Positions 24,344-29,295 of a stretch of DNA of 29,295 nucleotides are shown here, piece by piece. The translations under genes and the position numbers were made by a program. This stretch comes from Deltaproteobacteria bacterium (GTDB lineage: Bacteria; Desulfobacterota; Desulfarculia; Desulfarculales; Desulfarculaceae): assembly GCA_020444165.1 (NCBI GenBank), contig JAHLLK010000072.1:1-29295 (forward strand). The letters run 5' to 3'. The stretch's first letter is position 1. Each line of letters starts with the position of its first letter. Under the pieces are notes generated by a model. That model was not told where the DNA came from. It did not search any database and worked only from the letters and a program-made list of their open reading frames with translations.

Positions 24344-24521
24344 CGAAGTAGAGCGGGTGCGGCCTTGAGGGCCGGGCTTGGGGCGTCTCTGACGCCCCGG
24401 AGCCGCTCCTGCTGCCCAGGGCCGGCGACCCGGCCGGGCCGCCCGCCAACGAACCGCCCGCCCCGCCAAAGGGCAACCCAACCCAGCGCCCGGGCTGGTA
24501 CGAGGAACGGAGATACTGAGC

Positions 24522-24740
24522 ATGCCCCAGCACAACGGGATCGCGTATGAGAGGGGCCGGGGACGGCTACTGCGGCCGGATCAGGTGATGGCGAGGTTGA
24601 ATATAAAGAAGACGAAATTCTATGAATTGTTACTCGCGGGAGAGTTGGGAGAATATGTTAACGTGGTAGGCGGGTATAGGGTTTGGGAAGAAGAAATAAA
24701 AAAATATGTATTTAGGAATACGATCAACCCAAATTCTTAA
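24522..24740 (+). CDS. Small helix-turn-helix protein (excisionase/MerR-like)
   Basis: A 72-aa protein. Residues about 16-62 form a MerR-like or excisionase-type HTH (LLRPDQVMARLNIKKTKFYELLLAGELGEYV, then the wing VVGGYRVWEEEIKKYV). Such proteins act as phage or element excisionases, AlpA-type regulators or terminase small subunits. Base composition falls sharply to AT-rich from about 24590, unlike the GC-rich genes before it, a sign of transfer. An AACGGAG ribosome binding site precedes the ATG. The DUF4238 gene follows after 28 bp on the same strand. With phage head genes downstream, a phage or element function is likely, but which is not certain. Confidence 0.7.
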   Translation: MPQHNGIAYERGRGRLLRPDQVMARLNIKKTKFYELLLAGELGEYVNVVGGYRVWEEEIKKYVFRNTINPNS

Positions 24741-24768
24741 TATCAAATTATCGCAAAGGTGGTAGTAA

Positions 24769-25737
24769 ATGCCAAAGAGACAGCATATCCTTCCGAGGTT
24801 ATTACTGAAAGGCTTTGCGAGCAGGAAGACAAAATCGGAGGTGTATTCGTTTGTTTATTCAAAGGAAAAAGATGTATATGAAACTAATATAATAAATATT
24901 GCTGTTGAGTCTGGATATTATTCGATCGAGGGCAATTGCGAAGTTGATGACCAGTTAACTAAATTGGAAAACGGCTTTGGTCGTGAGTTGGATAAAATCA
25001 GGTCCGCTCCCTTTGGGCAAGAAATTACGGGTGCATTTATTCCAACTTTTGTTGGTAATTTGGCAGTTCGCACAAAGCACTTTTTTGAAACTTTAGAGGA
25101 ACCGGTATTGTATATGAGAAACATCATGCTGGAATATTTTTCAAAAAAAGAAAATGTTATTAGACTTGTGGTCGAAAAACGAGGTAGTCTCGCGTTGCCT
25201 GCTGGTCTAAAGAGCATGTCAGATAAGGATTTTGCAGCCTTCCTACAACGCCTAAATTTTTCGAAAATGGAGCATTTTATATGTCTAGCAAGGCAGGCGA
25301 TGGAGGACAATATTAAGAGACTATATTTGCAATCACTTGGAGAGGAGATTATCCCCGAAAAGCGCGTGGCCATGTATAACTCGTTTAATTGGATTAAATA
25401 TCGAGCTAACATGCCTTTGCTTTTGGGTGACTTGGGCTGTGTTTGTGAAAAGAGTAGACCGGTCAGGATGGATTCGTTATTGTTTAGCTCTAAAGATATT
25501 TCGACAATTTATTTGCCCATTTCTAGCGATCAAATATTGGTGGGGTCAAGGGGCTGTAAATCTATTGAGGTCGACTACGAGGCATTAAATCGAGAAATTG
25601 CTAAATTAAGTAGAGACTATTTTGTATCAGCAGAAAGGCTTGAAAGGTTTAATGAATATCGGCACTTGATAGGAACGAGTCCCGTTCAGGATTACAGGGA
25701 AAAAATTGATAAGCTAGCGGCAGAAAAACTACCGTAG
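24769..25737 (+). CDS. DUF4238 domain protein
   Basis: A 322-aa protein with the family's N-terminal signature: a short basic start, HILPRLLLKGFA, then a stretch of strands and the central helical block FVGNLAVRTKHFFE. No signal peptide or membrane segment. DUF4238 proteins are widespread, have no established function and are often found in accessory regions of phages and islands. The gene is strongly AT-rich compared with the chromosome around it. A GGTGGT site precedes the ATG. It lies between an HTH gene and phage head genes, where a phage would normally have its terminase large subunit, so it may be cargo inserted during decay of the prophage. Confidence 0.8.
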   Translation: MPKRQHILPRLLLKGFASRKTKSEVYSFVYSKEKDVYETNIINIAVESGYYSIEGNCEVDDQLTKLENGFGRELDKIRSAPFGQEITGAFIPTFVGNLAVRTKHFFETLEEPVLYMRNIMLEYFSKKENVIRLVVEKRGSLALPAGLKSMSDKDFAAFLQRLNFSKMEHFICLARQAMEDNIKRLYLQSLGEEIIPEKRVAMYNSFNWIKYRANMPLLLGDLGCVCEKSRPVRMDSLLFSSKDISTIYLPISSDQILVGSRGCKSIEVDYEALNREIAKLSRDYFVSAERLERFNEYRHLIGTSPVQDYREKIDKLAAEKLP

Positions 25738-25820
25738 TATTCCTGTGTGCTGCCGGGTTGGCCCCGTATTTTCGAAAATCTATAAAAAATTTTCCGTATA
25801 GTCCGTCTGGTCCGTGCGTC

Positions 25821-25853
25821 ATAACGCCCCCCCGGCTAACCTGGGGGCGTTAT
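25821..25853 (+). promoter_or_regulatory. Hairpin covering the start of the gpW-like gene
   Basis: ATAACGCCCCC (25821-25831) pairs perfectly with GGGGGCGTTAT (25843-25853). The right arm contains both the G-rich ribosome binding site and the first two bases of the ATG at 25852. Folding would hide the start from ribosomes. A 12-bp palindrome ATTTTCGAAAAT lies upstream, near 25770. Confidence 0.55.
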
Positions 25854-26076
25854 GGCAGCATACACCCTCCAAGAAATAGCCGAAGAACGGGCCGCCACCA
25901 AAGAGGCCATCCGGAAGGCCCTCCTGGCCCAGGAGTACCGCTCCGGGGATAACGGCGCGACGCGAGCGCGGCTGCAGGAGCTCCGCGACCACCTGGCCTT
26001 CCTGGACGCCGAAGAAGCCAAGCTCTCCGGCGGCGGGGCGGTGCTGGGGGTGCTCCGCACCGAGGTGGTGCGGTGA
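25852..26076 (+). CDS. gpW-like phage head-tail joining protein
   Basis: A 74-aa protein with two long helices (YTLQEIAEERAATKEAIRKALLA and RLQELRDHLAFLDAEEAKL), similar in size and order to the lambda gpW family that completes the head before tail joining. Its stop overlaps the GTG start of the portal gene (GTGA), the same order as in lambda (W then B). The gene returns to GC-rich composition. Its ribosome binding site and start codon lie in the right arm of the hairpin at 25821-25853. The terminase gene expected upstream is absent, so this is a prophage remnant. The identification rests on context and helical pattern, not on strong sequence signature. Confidence 0.65.
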   Translation: MAAYTLQEIAEERAATKEAIRKALLAQEYRSGDNGATRARLQELRDHLAFLDAEEAKLSGGGAVLGVLRTEVVR

Positions 26077-26631
26077 GTTTCCTGGCCAGGAGCCTGGACC
26101 GGGCCATCGCCGCGGTGTCGCCCCAGCGCAGGCTGGAGCGCGCCGTGGCCCGGCTGCGGCTCGGCATCGCCCAGGGCCTGGTGGAGCGGCGCGGGGCCGG
26201 GCGCACGGGGGGCTACCGCAACTGGTGGCCCCGGGTCACCAACCGGGGCGAGGAAACCTTGTCCCGGGAAGCCCTGGCCATGCGGGCCAAAGACCTGGCC
26301 GCCAATGACGGCCTGGCCGGCAGCGCCATCCGCACCCTGTGGCTGAACGTGGTGGGCAAGGGCCTCACTCCCCAGTCCCAGCCCAGGACCGAGGTGCTGG
26401 GCCTGGGGGAGAAAGAGGCCCAGGCCTTCGCCCGCCAGGCCGAGTGGGCCTGGGGCCTCTGGGCCAAGGAAGCCGACGCCAGCGGGCGGCTCAGCTTCGC
26501 GGAGATCCAACGCCTGGACCTCCGCACCGCCGGGGTGCTGGGCGAGGCCCTCAAGTTCCTGGTTTTCCGGGAGCCCGGCCCGGGCCGGAGCCGGCCTGCG
26601 TGTTTGAAATCCAACCAAGAAGGAAGCGTCC

Positions 26632-26757
26632 ATGGAAGTCAGCCAGCCCCGCCAGGCACCCCACCCCGAACCCCACCCCCGCCCCGGCCGCCCCGGCCGC
26701 CCCGGCCGGGGTTCCTTCTTGGGGGCCCCGTATTGCCGCCCGCATCAAAAACTGTAG
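26632..26757 (+). CDS. Small proline/arginine-rich ORF after the portal remnant
   Basis: A 41-codon ORF begins at an ATG preceded by AGAAGGAAGCGTCC, a good ribosome binding site, and overlaps the portal frame in another frame. It is rich in Pro, Arg and Gly, with a repeated RPG unit, encoded by tandem CCCCGGCCG-like sequence. I do not recognise it. The start may be that of the next phage gene, fused to unrelated sequence by the same deletion. Confidence 0.2.
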   Translation: MEVSQPRQAPHPEPHPRPGRPGRPGRGSFLGAPYCRPHQKL

Positions 26758-26770
26758 TCAATTTGTTGTA

Positions 26771-26790
26771 CAGAAGCGGCCAGAAGCGGC
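26771..26790. repeat. Two tandem 10-bp repeats
   Basis: CAGAAGCGGC occurs twice without spacing, followed by CAAATATGGCG. It lies between the phage remnant and the tRNA-Sec terminator. It could be a recombinase arm site or chance. Confidence 0.35.
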
Positions 26791-26814
26791 CAAATATGGC
26801 GAAATTGAGCGACT

Positions 26815-26853
26815 ATAAAAAAACGAAAGGCTCGGGGCTTCGTGCCCCAAGCC
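26815..26853 (-). terminator. Rho-independent terminator downstream of tRNA-Sec fragment B
   Basis: On the minus strand GGCTTGGGGC pairs with GCCCCGAGCC (26844-26853 with 26829-26838, one mismatch, loop ACGAA) and is followed by TTTCGTTTTTTT. This is a strong terminator 13 bp after the CCA end of the tRNA fragment, as expected for the original downstream flank of a tRNA-Sec gene. Confidence 0.75.
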
Positions 26854-26865
26854 ATTGATTTTACT

Positions 26866-26934
26866 TGGCGGAAGTGCATGGGAATCGAACCCACCCACCG
26901 CCCTACTCAGACGGTGCACCGGATTTGAAGACCC
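26866..26934 (-). pseudogene. tRNA-Sec 3' fragment (selC remnant), copy B
   Basis: On the minus strand this holds an anticodon loop CTTCAAA (anticodon UCA, 26924-26930), a long variable arm (CACCG paired with CGGTG), a T-arm (GTGGG TTCGATT CCCAT), the acceptor 3' strand GCACTTCC, discriminator G and CCA. These are the features of selenocysteine tRNA. The matching 5' acceptor strand GGAAGTGC and the D-arm are missing upstream, and the anticodon stem is mismatched on its 5' side. Identity thus breaks at the anticodon stem, a usual crossover place for tyrosine integrases. An intact copy would be expected elsewhere. Confidence 0.7.
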
Positions 26935-27026
26935 GCCCCTGCTTCTTGTTAAACCCCTTAAAACTTTATTTTTATTTATCTTACGCTTCGCCTGCTTGTT
27001 GGCTGTTGGTGTGTTTTCTTGGGCGT

Positions 27027-27044
27027 TACCCGGTGTGCCGGGTA
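27027..27044. repeat. Perfect 7-bp hairpin downstream of the Xre gene
   Basis: TACCCGG and CCGGGTA pair around TGTG. It lies about 70 bp after the stop of the minus-strand Xre gene. Without a U-tract on that strand it is a weak terminator candidate; an operator is an alternative. Confidence 0.35.
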
Positions 27045-27114
27045 CAAAAACGGGCACACTCCTGCTGGGGCCGGGTGTCACGCGCGCGCGGGGCCGCCTT
27101 TGGCCCGGCAGGGC

Positions 27115-27444
27115 TCACTTCTCGGCAAGCATGGCCTTGAGCACCCGGAGCATGCGCAGCCGAGTTGCCTTGTCTTGCTTTTCAACCAGAGCACGAATCT
27201 CTATCGCGGAAGTGTCCAGTGGTTGCCGCTCATCGCCCAGGCTCATGAGTTCGGCCAGGGTGACATGGAGGGCCTTGGCCAAGGCCGTGAGAGTGACCAG
27301 GGTAGGGTTGCCGCGTCCTCGTTCTATCTCGCCCAAGTGTTTGAGGGAGATATCGGCACCTTCGGCTAGCAGCTCTTGGGTCAAGCCAAGGGAATCGCGC
27401 AAAGCGCGTATGTTGTGGCCAAGTTGGTATGATAATTTTGGCAT
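27115..27444 (-). CDS. Xre-family helix-turn-helix regulator
   Basis: A 109-aa regulator. Residues about 10-65 form a Cro/CI-type HTH: LGHNIRALRDSLGLTQELLAEGADISLKHLGEIERGRGNPTLVTLTALAKAL contains the expected recognition helix. The C-terminal 40 residues are helical, probably for dimerisation, and no protease or sensor domain is present. AAGGAAC precedes the start. The gene diverges from the small lipoprotein-like gene at 27594, and a 35-bp inverted repeat (27500-27534) lies between them, fitting repression of one or both. It may be a prophage-type or element regulator, since it lies next to the tRNA-Sec attachment-like fragment. Confidence 0.88.
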   Translation of the reverse strand: MPKLSYQLGHNIRALRDSLGLTQELLAEGADISLKHLGEIERGRGNPTLVTLTALAKALHVTLAELMSLGDERQPLDTSAIEIRALVEKQDKATRLRMLRVLKAMLAEK

Positions 27445-27499
27445 GATTGTTCCTTTTGGTAGGAACTATACTTCTCATGCCAGAAAGTCAGAACCGGCC

Positions 27500-27534
27500 A
27501 AAGTACTTATTTTTTGCTTGCAAATAGGTACTTT
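27500..27534. promoter_or_regulatory. Inverted-repeat operator between Xre gene and 27594 gene
   Basis: The left arm AAAGTACTTATTT and the right arm AAATAGGTACTTT are reverse complements except for one position, with 9 bases between them. The AT-rich palindrome sits between divergent genes 56 bp from the Xre start, a normal place for a self-regulating Xre repressor. Confidence 0.6.
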
Positions 27535-27593
27535 ACTTCGCATTATGGCGACAAAAAGAGGAAGCAAAGGTATCCAGAAAGGGGGATGATCAT

Positions 27594-28040
27594 ATGCGAT
27601 ATGTCATAGGCGTCGGAATAATCTTACTGCTGACGGGATTGGTCTTGTTTGTGGGATGTGAAGACGTAATCCGGGACGATTTCAAGGTTTACGGTGATGT
27701 GGCCTACGTCGACAAGCGCTTTGACGATTACGACTCCACTTACATCTTGTCCTGGCAAATAGCCCGGCATTTGGTGGCCGCCATGAAGGTGCTCCAGGAG
27801 AATCCGGACCTGCGCGCCCTTCACACCGTGGTCTTCACCTATAACGGCGAGATGGAGGACAAGTACGGTAACAAACGGATAGACACCTGGACCCGCGTCT
27901 CAGTCCCGGTGGTGGAGTGGTTCAAATATAGCGAGGAAGTTCGGCATGATACCCACGAAATCCGCAAGCGCGTACTGGCGGACTGGATTGTGGAGGGGTT
28001 CCCGTATTCGGCGGCGTTACAAAAACAATTGGTTAACTAG
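27594..28040 (+). CDS. Putative small lipoprotein, unknown function
   Basis: A 148-aa protein with a short basic start, a hydrophobic stretch (residues about 4-20, VIGVGIILLLTGLVLF) and a lipobox-like FVGC at about 19-22, so it is probably exported and lipid-anchored. The phenylalanine at -3 is unusual for a lipobox, so a plain membrane anchor is possible. The mature part has no family I recognise; it contains YNGEMEDKYGNKRIDTW and many charged residues. GGGGGA precedes the ATG. It diverges from the Xre gene and shares the operator region, so it is likely repressed by that regulator. The next gene on the same strand begins 180 bp later with its own ribosome binding site; I see nothing definite in that gap. 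Confidence 0.7.
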   Translation: MRYVIGVGIILLLTGLVLFVGCEDVIRDDFKVYGDVAYVDKRFDDYDSTYILSWQIARHLVAAMKVLQENPDLRALHTVVFTYNGEMEDKYGNKRIDTWTRVSVPVVEWFKYSEEVRHDTHEIRKRVLADWIVEGFPYSAALQKQLVN

Positions 28041-28220
28041 CCAGGGTTGCTATGTCTAGTACTTTCCTCAGAATGCATGCGGGTAGATTCGTAATGATTT
28101 TAATTACATACCGTTCCTATGGATGTTGTCAGGACATTCTCAATGGCCTGGGTTGCATTTGTTGTGACATAATGAATACAGGCGTTGGCTCTGGGACAAA
28201 CGCATGAGTTGGAGTCAACT

Positions 28221-29295
28221 ATGCTCATCATCGGCAGATTAGAAAAATCAATACAGGGCCTGTCAATCGGGATTTTTCTTGTATTGGCGCTGCTGGTAGG
28301 TTCTTCTCAAGCTGAAGAGCTTACCCAACAAGAGCGAAAATACTTACAGCAAAAGGGCACAATCTTATTTATCAGTCAGACGCATTATCCCCCCTTTGAA
28401 TTTTTGGGCCAAGATGGTGACCACACGGGTATGTCCATTGAGCTTGCCCGCTGGATTGCCACTAGATTTGGTTTTAAAACTCGCTTTATCGACTCCAGCT
28501 TCAAACAGGCACAAGATGCAGTGCTCAACGGCAAGGCTGATGTAATCACTAGTCTTTTCTACAGCAAAAAGCGCGACCAAGTATTCGATTTCACCCAAAT
28601 CATGTTTTCAGTGCCAGCTTCCATCTTCGTGAAGTCGGACCGGCCTGACATAAAACGGTTAGAAGATTTAAACGGCAAAACCATCGCCATGCAGGCCGGC
28701 GATTATGCCTATGAGTTTCTGGAATCAAGACGCATTAAGTTCAAGGTGGTCTGGACCAGCAACTTTGCCCAAGCGACCGATATGGTTATTGCCGGTAAGG
28801 CCGACGCAATCATCGGCGACGAGCAAATCGTGCTCTACCACATCTACTCCAACCACCTGACCGATTTAATCAAAAAGGTGGGCATGCCGCTCTATGTTGG
28901 TCAGAACTGCATGGGAGTGAAACACGGGAATCATGTTTTACAAAGTATCCTCAACAAGGGTATATCCCTGGCCAAGGCAACCGGCACACTGGACCGGATA
29001 AACACCACCTGGCTAGGGGTTCAATATAAAGTTGGCGAACCCTTTGTCGTTAGAAATCTATACTACTTCCTGGCAGGTGCGGGACTTTTAATAGCCTTGG
29101 CATTATTAGCCTGGCTGTGGAACATTCGACTTCGTATTCTGGTGAACAAGCGCACTGAAGCCTTATCCCATTCTGAGGCGACTCTCAGCGCTATTCTGGA
29201 CAGTTCTCCCTTGGGAATCGGCCTGGTGAAGAATCAGGCGATGGTCTGGCACAACCAGGCTTTAGAAAAAATGCTGGGTTGCGGACCAAAGGAGT
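28221..29295 (+). CDS. Periplasmic solute-binding-domain/PAS sensor, partial (runs off the window)
   Basis: A frame of 358 codons is open to the window edge, so the protein is N-terminal only. It begins with a signal anchor (residues about 12-32, ending SSQA), then a family 3 solute-binding domain at about 45-270 (HYPPFEFLGQDGDHTGMSIELARWIA, then ADVITSLFYSKKRDQVFDFT and ADAIIGDEQIVLYH). A transmembrane segment follows at about 278-302 (YYFLAGAGLLIALALLAWLW), then a PAS domain (SEATLSAILDSSPLGIGLV). This is the layout of BvgS-like or diguanylate-cyclase sensors; a kinase or output domain should follow outside. GGAG lies 6 bases before the ATG. Composition is less GC-rich than the left half of the window. 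Confidence 0.88.
   Translation, partial: MLIIGRLEKSIQGLSIGIFLVLALLVGSSQAEELTQQERKYLQQKGTILFISQTHYPPFEFLGQDGDHTGMSIELARWIATRFGFKTRFIDSSFKQAQDAVLNGKADVITSLFYSKKRDQVFDFTQIMFSVPASIFVKSDRPDIKRLEDLNGKTIAMQAGDYAYEFLESRRIKFKVVWTSNFAQATDMVIAGKADAIIGDEQIVLYHIYSNHLTDLIKKVGMPLYVGQNCMGVKHGNHVLQSILNKGISLAKATGTLDRINTTWLGVQYKVGEPFVVRNLYYFLAGAGLLIALALLAWLWNIRLRILVNKRTEALSHSEATLSAILDSSPLGIGLVKNQAMVWHNQALEKMLGCGPKE

Larger units (their letters stand above)
25852..26757 (+). mobile_element. Lambdoid prophage remnant (head gene fragment)
   Basis: Only a gpW-like gene and the N-terminal part of a lambda-type portal protein are left, followed by GC-rich repetitive sequence. Terminase, protease, capsid and tail genes are missing on both sides. 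The HTH gene at 24522 could belong to the same element. Confidence 0.6.
26073..26858 (+). pseudogene. Truncated lambda-type phage portal protein
   Basis: The GTG start overlaps the gpW-like stop. Residues 1 to about 173 match the N-terminal part of lambda-family portals: the NWWPRVTNRG and ALAMRAKDLAANDGLAGSAIRTLWLNVVGKGLTPQSQP blocks are typical, as is GEALKFLVFREPGPGR. Full-length portals have about 500 residues. After about position 26590 the frame enters proline/arginine-rich low-complexity sequence and ends at 26858 without any portal sequence, so roughly two thirds of the protein is lost. This is clearly a remnant; the open frame of 261 codons is not a functional portal. The junction at about 26590 marks a deletion. 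Confidence 0.75.
17167..26934. mobile_element. Possible integrated segment bounded by tRNA-Sec fragments
   Basis: Two imperfect copies of the tRNA-Sec 3' end in the same orientation flank 9.7 kb holding a biosynthetic cluster, two AT-rich genes and phage head genes. tRNA 3' ends are common integration sites. No integrase gene is present in the segment, and the copies differ at 5 of 47 positions, so an old, decayed or stepwise insertion is more likely than a recent one. The boundaries could also belong to two separate events. Confidence 0.35.

Noticed and set aside
26866..26960. A complete, functional tRNA-Sec gene
   Set aside because: No D-arm and no 5' acceptor strand complementary to GCACTTCC upstream; only the 3' part is present.
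26865..27140. Open frames with the ESNPPTALL / GNRTHPPPYSDG type of peptide
   Set aside because: These are the well-known spurious translations of the tRNA-Sec region, read opposite to the tRNA fragment.
1..29295. CRISPR array
   Set aside because: No regularly spaced direct repeats of 24-40 bp with unique spacers were seen, and there are no cas genes.

Overview
The window is GC-rich bacterial chromosome. The gene content suggests an anaerobic deltaproteobacterium (Desulfobacterota-like): a DUF362 protein with two [4Fe-4S] motifs, an iron-sulfur flavoprotein, acyl- and aryl-CoA ligase homologues, a very large multi-PAS hybrid kinase, and a selenocysteine-tRNA 3' fragment. That placement is inference from gene content only; there is no rRNA or housekeeping marker here.

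Left part (1-11.7 kb). A long-chain acyl-CoA ligase diverges from an AraC-type regulator. A WrbA-like flavoprotein and a DUF362 ferredoxin-like protein face each other across an array of three hairpins. A related hairpin array sits just after the ligase stop, and its central stem carries compensatory base changes. Then come a 1219-aa PAS/GAF hybrid sensor kinase with a receiver domain, a small conserved gene behind a clean sigma-70 promoter overlapped by a doubled 15-bp palindrome, a divergent GIY-YIG-like protein, and an Isf-like flavoprotein.

Middle (11.7-17.2 kb). Two P-loop ATPase genes 2 bp apart form an operon on the minus strand, behind a good promoter embedded in CAACA-type operator repeats. 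The second ATPase carries a TPR region that is much more AT-rich than the rest of the gene. An alpha/beta hydrolase follows.

Right part (17.2-26.9 kb). Two imperfect 47-bp copies of the tRNA-Sec 3' end flank about 9.7 kb. Inside are a compact uncharacterised biosynthetic cluster (aryl/acyl-AMP ligase, saccharopine-dehydrogenase-like oxidoreductase, class III aminotransferase and GNAT protein on plus; ketoacyl synthase and acyl carrier protein on minus), two AT-rich genes (HTH protein, DUF4238 protein), and a lambdoid prophage scrap (gpW-like gene and truncated portal gene).

End (26.9-29.3 kb). A tRNA-Sec 3' fragment with its own terminator, a Xre-type repressor with a divergent operator, a small lipoprotein-like gene, and the start of a periplasmic-binding-domain/PAS sensor that runs off the window.

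The most promising candidates for something undescribed are the amine/acyl biosynthetic cluster between the tRNA-Sec fragments, the two-ATPase operon, and the covarying hairpin element.
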